From the NCBI GenBank assembly GCA_003220345.1, contig QHSC01000088.1:1-37593 (forward strand): a DNA stretch of 37,593 nucleotides, given 5' to 3'. Position numbers and translations under genes: made by a program. The notes under the pieces were generated by a model. That model was not told where the DNA came from. It saw only the letters and a program-made list of their open reading frames with translations, and made no database searches. Below, in pieces: positions 1 through 7,733 of this stretch (its first letter is position 1; each line of letters opens with the position of its first letter). The stretch is from Candidatus Rokuibacteriota bacterium (GTDB lineage Bacteria; Methylomirabilota; Methylomirabilia; Rokubacteriales; CSP1-6).

Positions 1-176
1 TCGACTGCGAGCAGTTCGCCCACGATTGCCAGGGAATCGGCCTGGGCTTCGTCCACGCCTCGCGACTCATGCGGGATCCGAAAGCGCGCGCCCGGGCCGA
101 CGCCGCTTTCGAGGCGCTCGTTCGCGCCGCGCGCACCCAGTCCCACGCCGCCGCCGCCAGCGGCCGGCGCCGCTAA
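1..176 (+). CDS. C-terminal end of an unknown protein (5' truncated)
   Basis: An open frame enters from the left edge, with the first complete codon at base 3, and ends at TAA 174-176. It encodes about 57 residues. The first half looks like folded protein (DCEQFAHDCQGIGLGF, then a basic helix around SRLMRDPKARARAD). The tail is Ala/Arg-rich and probably disordered. I do not recognise the family. The alpha/beta hydrolase starts 19 bases after this stop on the same strand, so the two could be cotranscribed. The frame and stop are clear; the function is unknown. Confidence 0.55.
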   Translation, partial: DCEQFAHDCQGIGLGFVHASRLMRDPKARARADAAFEALVRAARTQSHAAAASGRRR

Positions 177-195
177 CCAGAAGGGAGACCGTGCC

Positions 196-1155
196 ATGAC
201 CGACTGCGAATACATCTCGATGGTGAAAAGCACGATCGTTCGGTCTCAGAGACCGTCGTGGCTTCTGCCCATCATCCGCGCGGGCAACCGTGCCCTCTCC
301 GCCCTGGCGCCGCGGCTCGCGGCGTTGCGGGCCGAGCGCATGTTCCTGACCCCGCCGCGCGCTCGTCGGCCCGCGGGCGAGCGCGCCCTCATCGCGAGCG
401 CTCAGGCGCGGACCGTGCCGATCGGCGACGGCTCTCACGTCGAGACGTGGACGTGGGGCAGCGGCCCGAGGGTGCTGCTCGTCCATGGCTGGGGCGGACA
501 CGGCGCCCAGCTCGGCGCGTTCGTGGAGCCCCTGGTGGCGCGCGGCTTCTCCGTGGTCGCTTTCGACGCCCCGGGGCACGGAGCGTCCGAGGTGGGCCTC
601 GTGACGATCCCGCAGATGGTGGCGGCGGTCGGCGCCGTCGCCGCGCACCACGGACCGCTGGGCGGTCTCATCGCGCACTCGGTCGGGAGCGTGGTGGCAG
701 CCCGGGCCATGTTCGAGGGCCTCGAGACGCGCCGCGCGGTCTTCATCGGGCCCGCGGCCGACCTCGTGAACCCCGCCGTGCGCTTCACGGACATGCTGGG
801 CTTCTCCCGTCGCGTGGGCCAGCTCATGCACGAGCGGATCGCGCGCCGGATCGCCATGCCGTGGTCGGCCTTCAGCGTGCCCGAGCTGGCGCCGGCCCTG
901 AAGGCGCCCCTGCTCGTGATCCACGACCGCGACGATGGCGAGGTGCCGTGGCAGCACGGCCGTGTCATCACCCATGACTGGCCCGGCGCCCAGCTCCTGA
1001 CCACCGACGGGCTCGGCCATCGCCGCATCCTGCGCGACGCGAACGTCGTGAGCGCGGCCGCGGCCTTCATCAGCGCGGCAGTGGAGGAGGGTCGCGCGCC
1101 GGGTCTTCCGGCGAGCCGGGAGCGTCGAGCGCCCCTCCCCGCCGCCGCGGTCTAG
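196..1155 (+). CDS. alpha/beta hydrolase fold protein
   Basis: A 319-residue alpha/beta hydrolase of undefined substrate, probably cytoplasmic. The ATG at 196 has an AGGGAGA ribosome site about 6 bases upstream. Visible fold landmarks are the oxyanion-loop HGWGG at residues 97-101, the strand-turn DAPGHG at 124-129, a nucleophile elbow AHSVG at 160-164 with Ser162, an acid region HDRDDG near 243-248, and a candidate catalytic His275 in GLGH. The elbow has Ala where the family usually has Gly at the first position, which is tolerated in some members. The first 60 residues are basic and resemble an N-terminal extension rather than a signal peptide. It converges with the LLM oxidoreductase gene, with only 13 bases between stops. 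Esterase, lipase-like or dienelactone-type activity cannot be separated from sequence alone. Confidence 0.88.
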   Translation: MTDCEYISMVKSTIVRSQRPSWLLPIIRAGNRALSALAPRLAALRAERMFLTPPRARRPAGERALIASAQARTVPIGDGSHVETWTWGSGPRVLLVHGWGGHGAQLGAFVEPLVARGFSVVAFDAPGHGASEVGLVTIPQMVAAVGAVAAHHGPLGGLIAHSVGSVVAARAMFEGLETRRAVFIGPAADLVNPAVRFTDMLGFSRRVGQLMHERIARRIAMPWSAFSVPELAPALKAPLLVIHDRDDGEVPWQHGRVITHDWPGAQLLTTDGLGHRRILRDANVVSAAAAFISAAVEEGRAPGLPASRERRAPLPAAAV

Positions 1156-1168
1156 AGGCGGAGGCGGC

Positions 1169-2335
1169 TCAGGGAGCGCTGACGCGGGCCGCGGGGGCCG
1201 CCGCGACGTAGCGCGGCATCACCTCCGTGGCGAAGAGCTCGATCGAGCGCATGGCGTGCTCGTGGGTGAGATCGCCCCACTGGAAGGAGCAGACGAAGTA
1301 GTTCGCCCCCGTGGCGACATACTCCTCCATGTACTCGCGAACGGCAGCCGGCGAGCCGGCCAGCGCCACACCGCCCAGACGGTTCGGATGAGGCCGGGCC
1401 TTTTGCTGGTCGAAGCGCTCGAGCTCGGCATCGATGTCGCGGCGCGTTTCCCGCGTGGGCAACCCGGCGGGACGATCGCCGACGAAGCCGAACGAGCCGT
1501 CCTTCGTGGACATGAACTGGGTGAGCCCGCGCCGCTCGGCCTCGAGGCGCCGCGGGGCGGCCAGGTTCCAGCGGTATTTCTCCCAGGCCGGCGTGGCGAT
1601 CCTGATCGCCTCGTCGTCCGTTTCGGCCACCACGAGGTGCACGACGAGGCCGATCATCGGCTCGTCCCCCTGCGCCGTCCGCGCGCCCACGCCTTGGTGC
1701 TCGTCCCAGGCCGTCCGATAGCGCGTGACCGACGGCGCGAGACTGTCGAGGGAGCCGACGAGGATGGTGTGCATCGCTTCCATCGCCGCCGTCACGGGAT
1801 TGCGCATGTACCAGAGCGGCGGATACGGCTTCTGGAGCGGGCGCAGATACATGGGCAGGTGATCGAAGCTGTGGAAGCGCCCGGCATAGGTGAGCTGCTC
1901 GTGGCTGAGTCCTTCCCGCACGATGTCGAGCGTCTCGACGTAGCGCGCGTAGTTCGTCTCTGAATCCGCCTCCTGGCCCCAGAAGTAGGCTTCCATGACG
2001 CCGCCGCGCCCGACCCCGATCTCCAGACGCCCGTCGCTGAGGTTGTCGAGCATGCTGATTTCTTCGATCAGGCGCAGGGGGTGATGCAAGGGCAGGACGT
2101 ACACGCACGGGCCGAAGCGCAGGCGGCGGGTGCGCTGGGCGACCGCGGCCAGAAAAACGTTCTGCGATGGGGCGAGGCTGTGAATGGCCGGGGTGTGGTG
2201 CTCCGCCAGGTGGTAGGCGTGAAAGCCGGCGGCGTCGAGGCGCTCGATCTGGATCAGACGCTCGCGATAGATCCGATCGAGCCCGAGGCCCGGCACCGGC
2301 TCGATGTGATCGAAGATCCCGAAGCGCAGCGTCAT
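1169..2335 (-). CDS. LLM class flavin-dependent oxidoreductase
   Basis: A 388-residue bacterial-luciferase-like monooxygenase (TIM-barrel, FMN- or F420-using). The N-terminus RFGIFDHIE is the first barrel strand. AEHHTPAIHS near residues 44-53 and the later LDNLSDGRLEIGVGRGG stretch are hallmarks of the luciferase-like family. Such enzymes oxidise small organics, sulfonates, nitriloacetate-type chelators or alkanes, but the substrate here cannot be named. The ATG at 2335 is preceded by a GGGAGGGAGG ribosome site, which fixes the start. It lies downstream of the small C2HC ORF on the same strand and may share the candidate promoter at 2655-2683, with a 112-base gap. A second LLM family gene lies at 16880-17806 and is not closely similar. 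Confidence 0.9.
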   Translation of the reverse strand: MTLRFGIFDHIEPVPGLGLDRIYRERLIQIERLDAAGFHAYHLAEHHTPAIHSLAPSQNVFLAAVAQRTRRLRFGPCVYVLPLHHPLRLIEEISMLDNLSDGRLEIGVGRGGVMEAYFWGQEADSETNYARYVETLDIVREGLSHEQLTYAGRFHSFDHLPMYLRPLQKPYPPLWYMRNPVTAAMEAMHTILVGSLDSLAPSVTRYRTAWDEHQGVGARTAQGDEPMIGLVVHLVVAETDDEAIRIATPAWEKYRWNLAAPRRLEAERRGLTQFMSTKDGSFGFVGDRPAGLPTRETRRDIDAELERFDQQKARPHPNRLGGVALAGSPAAVREYMEEYVATGANYFVCSFQWGDLTHEHAMRSIELFATEVMPRYVAAAPAARVSAP

Positions 2336-2447
2336 GCCTCCCTCCCTCGCGTGCCCATCAGCGCCAGAGGGGGATGGTCTCGCGGGCCGCGGAGCAGGTC
2401 AAGCTGGAGGGGCGTCTCGGACGGGAGAGCGCGGGTGCAGCGAGATG

Positions 2448-2648
2448 CTAGCTGGTGCCAGAGCACACGGCGAGGTGGTCGTGGAGATCCACCGCGTGAA
2501 CGACGAGGGCGCAACGGGGGCAGAAGCAGCTACGGCCGGCCAGTTCCGAGAACTCCGCGCTCCATTCCGCAATCCGGCACATCTCATCGAGGCCGGCAAC
2601 CGTTTGCGTGCGAGCCCGGACAGGGAAGGGAATCTCTAGGCCGACCAT
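2448..2648 (-). CDS. small C2HC (UBZ4/Rad18-like spacing) zinc-finger protein, putative
   Basis: A 66-residue ORF in the gap between the LLM oxidoreductase and the VOC gene. Its C-terminal third contains CPRC at residues 43-46, eleven residues, then HLAVC at 58-62. This CPxC-x11-HLxxC pattern has the same spacing and flanking residues as eukaryotic Rad18/UBZ4 zinc fingers. Roughly three quarters of third codon positions are G or C, which fits coding but is below the neighbours. There is no Shine-Dalgarno. Instead, a TTGACA-17-TGTTAT promoter ends exactly 6 bases before the ATG, as expected for a leaderless transcript. The length, the finger and the promoter position support a real gene. The absence of any named homologue that I recognise keeps confidence moderate. 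A ubiquitin-binding role should not be assumed; DNA, RNA or protein binding is equally possible. Confidence 0.5.
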   Translation of the reverse strand: MVGLEIPFPVRARTQTVAGLDEMCRIAEWSAEFSELAGRSCFCPRCALVVHAVDLHDHLAVCSGTS

Positions 2649-2654
2649 AGGGGA

Positions 2655-2683
2655 ATAACACCATTCCCAGTCGACAATGTCAA
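2655..2683 (-). promoter_or_regulatory. sigma70-type promoter, likely leaderless, for the C2HC ORF
   Basis: On the minus strand, a consensus -35 TTGACA (2683-2678) is separated by exactly 17 bases from TGTTAT (2660-2655, 4 of 6 match to TATAAT). Six bases, TCCCCT, then separate the hexamer from the ATG at 2648, so the predicted start of transcription coincides with the start codon. It may also serve the LLM oxidoreductase downstream. No transcription data are available. Confidence 0.5.
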
Positions 2684-2694
2684 GTGAGAAGCCG

Positions 2695-2735
2695 AGACTA
2701 GAATTATCTCTTTATAATCCATTATTTATACTCAG
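2695..2735. other. AT-rich island in the divergent intergenic region
   Basis: A short stretch rich in A and T interrupts an otherwise very GC-rich sequence, between the minus-strand promoter and the plus-strand VOC promoter. It contains a perfect TATAAT at 2713-2718 on the plus strand but no -35 box at 16-18 bases upstream. It could be a regulator-binding or DNA-unwinding (UP-like) element for the flanking divergent promoters. I see no clear palindrome that would name a regulator. Confidence 0.3.
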
Positions 2736-2776
2736 ATCAACAACTCGCCATTATCGAGGCCTCGTCTGGTTAGCCC

Positions 2777-2806
2777 TTGACGCCCGGAGCGCGTGCGGCC
2801 TAGTGT
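2777..2806 (+). promoter_or_regulatory. candidate promoter of the VOC gene at 2843
   Basis: TTGACG (2777-2782; 5 of 6 consensus) and TAGTGT (2801-2806; first, second and last bases match TATAAT) are separated by 18 bases. The predicted transcription start near 2813 leaves an approximately 30-base leader holding the AGGAGG ribosome site of the VOC gene. The same TTGACG -35 also occurs in the liv operon promoter candidate. Confidence 0.45.
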
Positions 2807-2842
2807 GCTCGTGGCAGCGAACCGACCACAGGAGGCACGATC

Positions 2843-3379
2843 ATGGCGAACGCGACGGAGACACCGCTCCCCTTCCAGCTTCGAAAGATCGGTCATGTCG
2901 TGCTCAACGTCACCGACCTCGAGGCGGCCCTGCGCTTCTATACCGAGGTGCTGGGGCTCGAGGTCAGCGACCGGTATCCCGATAGCATGGTGCCGGGCGG
3001 GATGATCTTTCTCCGCTGCAATCCCGATCATCACGGCGTCGCCCTCGTGGGCGGAGCCAGGAAGCTGGACGCGAGCAGCCTGAACCACTTCGCGTTCGAA
3101 GTGGGGTCGCTCGACGAGGTGTTCCGGGCGCGCGCGTGGCTCGCCAAGCACGGCATTCCCCTGGTCTTCGAGGGGCGGCGCCGCGCCGGCTGCCAGATCG
3201 CGGTCGAGTTCAGGGACCCCGACGGCAACAACCTCGAGATCTACTGGAACATCGACCAGGTCGGCACCAATGCCGCCGCGCGTCCCGCGAGCGAGTGGCG
3301 CCAGGCGCGCTCTCTGGAGGACGCCGTCGCCAATCCGGTGGCGGGCCAGCGACTTCAACCCATCTCCGACTTCCGGTAG
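2843..3379 (+). CDS. VOC family protein, extradiol-dioxygenase-like
   Basis: A 178-residue vicinal-oxygen-chelate protein of the glyoxalase/bleomycin-resistance/extradiol-dioxygenase fold. Two paired beta-alpha-beta-beta-beta modules are visible: KIGHVVLNVTDLEAALRFYTEVLGL at about 15-39 and the SLNHFAFEVGSLDEVF half at about 79-94. Probable metal ligands are His18, His82 and Glu132, the last in the closing DPDGNNLEIYW stretch typical of the family. The H-H-E triad and the NHFAFEV context resemble catechol 2,3-dioxygenase-like members more than glyoxalase I. An AGGAGG ribosome site 7 bases before the ATG fixes the start. It converges with the second VOC gene, with 22 bases between stops. The substrate is unknown; nearby Rieske dioxygenase and FAH-family genes make a ring-cleavage role plausible. 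Confidence 0.9.
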   Translation: MANATETPLPFQLRKIGHVVLNVTDLEAALRFYTEVLGLEVSDRYPDSMVPGGMIFLRCNPDHHGVALVGGARKLDASSLNHFAFEVGSLDEVFRARAWLAKHGIPLVFEGRRRAGCQIAVEFRDPDGNNLEIYWNIDQVGTNAAARPASEWRQARSLEDAVANPVAGQRLQPISDFR

Positions 3380-3401
3380 CGGCGCAGCAGCGAGGCGGAG
3401 G

Positions 3402-3857
3402 TCAGGCCTCGAAGACGAGGGGCGCGTCCCGATCGCCCCGGCCCTCGCGGAACAGCGCGCGGGCGTGGGGCAGCTCGTAGTAGATCTCGAGCAGGTTGCC
3501 GTCGGGATCGTGGAAGTACACGCTCTTCTGGCTGACGTGGTCCACCGCCCGCTCGATCGCCACGCCGCTCGCGCGAAGCGTGAGATACGCATCCTTGAGC
3601 GCCTGCTCGCTGTCCACGAGAAAGGCGATGTGGCGGACGCCCACCGCCCCGGGTGTCGGCGCGGGCGCGGCCTGCCCCTCCGGGATCGGGAAGAGGTCGA
3701 TGGTGTGGCTCAATCCCTCGAGCGCCATGAACACGCCCCCGTGCTCGGGGTCCTCCTCGACGACCTCGAAGCCGAGAAGCGTGGAGTAGAACTTGCGAGA
3801 GCGCTCGATGTCGGCCACCCGCAACGCCACGTGACCAATCCGCATGATTCGAATCAT
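3402..3857 (-). CDS. VOC family protein (glyoxalase-like)
   Basis: A 151-residue single-chain VOC protein. His9 (RIGHVAL), His76 (VRHIAFL) and Glu124 (NLLEIYYE) are the expected metal ligands, and HDPDGNLLEIYYE closes the second module. I chose the ATG at 3857 because GGAGGGGG lies immediately upstream. A longer reading frame continues to 3989 but overlaps the end of hyuB and has no better ribosome site. It is the last gene of the liv-hyu operon, 25 bases after the hyuB stop. Enzymes of this size include lactoylglutathione lyases, epimerases and fosfomycin-type proteins. No signature here selects among them, although placement behind hydantoinase genes suggests an isomerase or lyase in the same catabolic route. 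Confidence 0.9.
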   Translation of the reverse strand: MIRIMRIGHVALRVADIERSRKFYSTLLGFEVVEEDPEHGGVFMALEGLSHTIDLFPIPEGQAAPAPTPGAVGVRHIAFLVDSEQALKDAYLTLRASGVAIERAVDHVSQKSVYFHDPDGNLLEIYYELPHARALFREGRGDRDAPLVFEA

Positions 3858-3882
3858 GGCCCCCTCCATTCGAAAGACGAGC

Positions 3883-5625
3883 TCAAGGCCGGGCCGCTCC
3901 GGCCTTGCCGGCTCGGAGCTGCGCCGTCTCCTCGGCAAGGACCTTCCGCCCGGCAAGATCGATGGCCACACCGTACTCCCGTCGCGCATAGCCGGCGGTC
4001 AGCTTCTCCTCGAGCACATCCTTCAGGACCAGCTCGGGATCGCGGGCCAGGGGGTCGCCCCATCCGCCCGCCCCCGCGAGGAGATGACGGAAGACGTCGC
4101 CCTCCCGGATCTCCAGCGTGCACTTGGTCGGCAGCTGCCGCCGATCGCCGTCGGGGTTGAGGATATTGTCGGAGGGCGTGCCCTCCCGGCCCCCGGCCAA
4201 GCCATAAGGCAGAAAGCGGCGGCGATCGGTCCTGAGCTGGAGCGTGCCCGTCGCCTCCAGGAAGCGGTACTGGCGAACGACGGCGAGCCCGCCCCGATGC
4301 TTCCCCGCCCCGCCCGAGTCCGGCACGTAGCCGTAGCGCTCGATACGGAGCGGATACTCGGACTCGATCACCTCGATCGGGTTGTTGGAGAAGTTGACCA
4401 CGCTCGAGCTGCAGGCATCCACGCCGTCCTTGGCGGGCCGCCCGCCCCAGGAGCCGAAGAGAAACTCGAGGAAGACGAAGGGCCGCCGCTCGCGATCGTA
4501 GCCGCCGAAGCTGACGCCGGTGTCGCCCCCCACCTCGCAGGCGAACACGCGATCGGGCGCGATCTGGGCGAGGGCGCCGAAGAGCGCGTTGGCGAGCCGG
4601 AACCCCGTCAACCCGCGCGCCGCCACCGCCGCGGGCATGACGGGGTTGACGATGGTGCCGGGGGGAGCGATGACCTCGATGGGTCGGAAGTAGCCCTCGT
4701 TGTTCGGCGGGTCACCGCCGATCAGATGCCGCACCGTCGCGTACACGGCGGACTTGGTAAAGGGCAGCGGCGAGTTGATGCCGCCGCGCACCTGGGGCGC
4801 GGAGCCGGTGAAGTCGGCGATCATCCGGTCGCCGTCGACGGTGAGGGCGACTTTCAGCGGGATCGGGTCCGGGTCGATGCCGTCGTCGTCGATCCAGTCG
4901 GTGAATTCGTAACGGCCGTCAGGCATCTTGGAGATGGCCGTGCGCGCGAGCCGCTCGGCCTGAGCCAGGAGCATGGTGGTGCAAGACTGGAAGCGCTCGG
5001 CGCCATGCTGGGCGATGAGCTTGAGATAGGCGCGCTCGCCCGTGAGACAGGCGGCGACCTGGGAGCGCACATCGCCGAGCACCTGACGAGGCACCCGAAC
5101 GTTCCGGTCGATCAGCTCGAACACCGCCTCGACCGGTCCCTCCGCCGTGTAGAGCTTGACGGCGGGGATCCGCAGCCCTTCCTGAAAGATCTCGGTGGCG
5201 TCGCAGCCATTGCCGCCGGGCGTCTTGCCGCCCACGTCGAGCTGATGTCCGATGCTGGCGGACCAGCCGACAAGGGCCCCCTCCAGGAAGATCGGCTTGA
5301 AGATGTAGAAGTCCGGCAGATGCGTGCCACCCTCGTAGGGGTCGTTCAGGATGAAGACGTCGCCCGGATGCGTCCGCCCCGCGAACTTCTGGCGCACGCG
5401 GGCCATGGCGTCGGGGATGGAGCCGAGGTGAAGCGGCAGCGTCAGCCCCTGGGCGATGAGCCGCCCCTCCGCGTCGCAGAGCGCGCAGGACATGTCCATG
5501 GCGTTCTTGAGGTTGTTCGAGTACGCGGTGCGCACGAGCGCGATGGCCATCTCGTCCACGATGGTGTCGAGCGCGTTCTTGATCAGCTCGTGCAGGATGG
5601 GGTCGCTCAGCTCGCGAGTGGCCAA
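3883..5625 (-). CDS. hyuB: hydantoinase B / 5-oxoprolinase beta family subunit
   Basis: A 580-residue HyuB-type subunit (Hydantoinase_B family). With HyuA it forms an ATP-dependent amidohydrolase that opens hydantoins, oxoproline or related lactams, or, in the acetone-carboxylase branch, carboxylates ketones. Recognisable conserved blocks are the N-terminal DPILHELIKNALDTIVDEM, the LPLHLGSIPDAM and HPGDVFILNDPYEGGTHLPD motifs at roughly 65-105, and the C-terminal SGGAGKHRGGLAVVR and GAGGWGDPLARDPELV blocks. The start is TTG at 5625, with GGGAGG 5 bases before it. That ribosome site lies inside the last codons of hyuA, whose stop is 1 base away, so translation is probably coupled. The length is normal. 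No frameshift or missing block was seen. Confidence 0.93.
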   Translation of the reverse strand: MATRELSDPILHELIKNALDTIVDEMAIALVRTAYSNNLKNAMDMSCALCDAEGRLIAQGLTLPLHLGSIPDAMARVRQKFAGRTHPGDVFILNDPYEGGTHLPDFYIFKPIFLEGALVGWSASIGHQLDVGGKTPGGNGCDATEIFQEGLRIPAVKLYTAEGPVEAVFELIDRNVRVPRQVLGDVRSQVAACLTGERAYLKLIAQHGAERFQSCTTMLLAQAERLARTAISKMPDGRYEFTDWIDDDGIDPDPIPLKVALTVDGDRMIADFTGSAPQVRGGINSPLPFTKSAVYATVRHLIGGDPPNNEGYFRPIEVIAPPGTIVNPVMPAAVAARGLTGFRLANALFGALAQIAPDRVFACEVGGDTGVSFGGYDRERRPFVFLEFLFGSWGGRPAKDGVDACSSSVVNFSNNPIEVIESEYPLRIERYGYVPDSGGAGKHRGGLAVVRQYRFLEATGTLQLRTDRRRFLPYGLAGGREGTPSDNILNPDGDRRQLPTKCTLEIREGDVFRHLLAGAGGWGDPLARDPELVLKDVLEEKLTAGYARREYGVAIDLAGRKVLAEETAQLRAGKAGAARP

Positions 5626-5626
5626 T

Positions 5627-7720
5627 CTATCCTCCCGTGTCGATCACGATGTTGCCGTGGGTGTCGAGGTGGGTGAGGCAGTCGGGCAGCACCAGCGTGG
5701 TGGCGTCGTATTCATCGATGAGCAAAGGGCCGGACCGCGGCCGCGCGTCGAGATCCTCGCGCCCGATGACCGGCGTGCGGATCATGCCGTGGCCGGGACC
5801 GAAGTAGGCCTCGCGCTCGCCGCCCCGGGCCCGCTCGCCGGGTGTGAAGCGGGTCTCGCGACGCAGGTCCGTGGCCCGGCGCACGCGCGCCGTCAGGCGC
5901 AGGTTGACGATCTGGATCGGATCGCCCTCGGCCTTGTGGCCGTAGGTGCGCTCGTGCTCCTTGTCGAACGCCTCGGCAAGCCGGCTGATCCCGTCGATGC
6001 CCATGGCGGCGGGCCCGAGCGGCACGGCCAGCTCGAAGGACTGCCCCTGGTACTTGAGATCCGCGCTGCGCTCGATCTCCACGCGGTCCGCCCCATAGCC
6101 TTGCGCGCGCAGGAGAGATTCCGCTTCGCTCTCGAGCGAGGCGAGCGCCTCGACCAGATCGCGCGGCTCGAGGCCGGCGAGTGGCCTGAGGAAGGTCCGC
6201 ACCAGGTGATGCTCCATCTCCGCCTCGAGCAGCCCGAGCGCGCTCCACACCCCGGGGGCGGGCGGCACCAGCACCCTCGCGATCTCGAGCGAGCGGGCCA
6301 TCTCCGCCGCGAAGAGCGGCCCGTTGCCGCCGAAGGCGATCAGCGTGAACTCCTGCGGATCGCGCCCGCGCTCGATGGTGACGGCGCGGACGGCGCGCGC
6401 CATGCCCGCGCAGCCCAGCAGGTAGACGCCGTGGGCGGCCTCGGACAACCCGAGGCCGAGCGGCGCGCCCACCTGCTCGGACACGACGCGCCGGGCCTGG
6501 TCGGCGTGGAGGACCAGCCCGCTGGGGAGCCGCGCGGGGTGGAGATAGCCGAGGCAGACATTGGCATCGGTCAGGGTCGCCTCCGTCCCGCCGAGGCCGT
6601 AGCAGACGGGTCCGGGCACGGCGCCCGCGCTCCGGGGCCCCACGTGAAGCGCGCCGGCCCCATCCACGCTGACGATGCTCCCGCCACCCGCGCCGACCTC
6701 CGCAATGTCGATGGCGGGCACGCGCAGCAGGTAGCCGCTGCCCTTGTAGAGCCGGCTCCCCTGCGACATGCTGCCGCCGATCTCGAACTCGCCCGTGCGC
6801 TTGATCTCGAAGCCCTCGATCACCGAGGCCTTGGCGGTGGTGCCTCCCATGTCGATGCTGATCACGTTGCCCTCGCCGATGCGCCGCGCGAGGGCGGCGG
6901 TGGCGATGACGCCGGCCGCGGGTCCCGACTCGATCACGTGCACGGGCCGGCGGCGGCCGTGCTCGGCGGTCATGACGCCGCCGTTGCTCTGCATGACGAG
7001 GAGCGGGCCGGGCAGGCCGACGCGGCCGAGCTCGCGCTCGAGCGCCTCGAGATACTGGGCCATCACGGGCATGACGTACGCGTTGGTGACGGCGGTGCTC
7101 GTGCGCTCGAACTCTCTCATCTCCGGGAGGATGTCGGAGGAGAGGGTGAGGGCGAGGCCCGGCGCGCGCTCGCGCACGATGGCGCCCACGGCCTGCTCGT
7201 GGGCGGGATTGGCATAGGCGTGGAGGAGGCAGACCGCGATGGACTCCACGCCGTCCCCGGCCAGGCGATCGACGGCCTGCTCCACGCTCTCGCGGTCGAG
7301 AGCGGTGACGACCTCACCGACATGGCTCATGCGCTCGCCCACCTCGAGCCGCAGACGGCGCGACACCAGGGGCGCCGGCCGCTCGAAGTCCAGATCGTAG
7401 AGGCGAGCCAGACGCAGGCGGCCGATCTCGAGCAGATCGCGGAAGCCGGCGGTGGTGATCAGCCCCGTGCGCGCGCCACGCCGCTCCAGAATGGCATTGG
7501 TGGCCACGGTGGTTCCGTGAATGACGTCACCGACCACCGAGGGCGAAAGCCCAGCGTCGGCCAGGAGGGCGGTGGTGCCGGTGATGATCGCCTCGGCGTA
7601 GTTCGCCGTCGTGGAGAGCACCTTCCGCGTGAGGGCCCGGCCATCGGGCGCGACCAGAACCAGATCGGTGAACGTGCCCCCGACGTCCACGCCCAGCCGG
7701 TAGCTCTTGGCCTCCGTCAT
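5627..7720 (-). CDS. hyuA: hydantoinase A / 5-oxoprolinase alpha family subunit
   Basis: A 697-residue HyuA-type ATPase subunit, the partner of HyuB. The N-terminal LGVDVGGTFTDLVL at about residues 9-22 is the phosphate-binding loop of the actin-like ATPase fold. Hydant_A_N is followed by the main Hydantoinase_A domain, with FEIGGSMSQGSR and IDIAEVGAGGGSIVSVD in the middle and IERGRDPQEFTLIAFGGNGP later. I placed the start at the ATG at 7720, because the GAGGGA site is then 6 bases upstream. An ATG at 7726 and a GTG at 7741 are alternatives but crowd the ribosome site. The livM stop lies 13 bases upstream, placing hyuAB in the transporter operon. Substrate specificity among hydantoins, oxoproline and related rings cannot be read from the sequence. 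Confidence 0.93.
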   Translation of the reverse strand: MTEAKSYRLGVDVGGTFTDLVLVAPDGRALTRKVLSTTANYAEAIITGTTALLADAGLSPSVVGDVIHGTTVATNAILERRGARTGLITTAGFRDLLEIGRLRLARLYDLDFERPAPLVSRRLRLEVGERMSHVGEVVTALDRESVEQAVDRLAGDGVESIAVCLLHAYANPAHEQAVGAIVRERAPGLALTLSSDILPEMREFERTSTAVTNAYVMPVMAQYLEALERELGRVGLPGPLLVMQSNGGVMTAEHGRRRPVHVIESGPAAGVIATAALARRIGEGNVISIDMGGTTAKASVIEGFEIKRTGEFEIGGSMSQGSRLYKGSGYLLRVPAIDIAEVGAGGGSIVSVDGAGALHVGPRSAGAVPGPVCYGLGGTEATLTDANVCLGYLHPARLPSGLVLHADQARRVVSEQVGAPLGLGLSEAAHGVYLLGCAGMARAVRAVTIERGRDPQEFTLIAFGGNGPLFAAEMARSLEIARVLVPPAPGVWSALGLLEAEMEHHLVRTFLRPLAGLEPRDLVEALASLESEAESLLRAQGYGADRVEIERSADLKYQGQSFELAVPLGPAAMGIDGISRLAEAFDKEHERTYGHKAEGDPIQIVNLRLTARVRRATDLRRETRFTPGERARGGEREAYFGPGHGMIRTPVIGREDLDARPRSGPLLIDEYDATTLVLPDCLTHLDTHGNIVIDTGG

Positions 7721-7733
7721 CGACATTCCCTCA

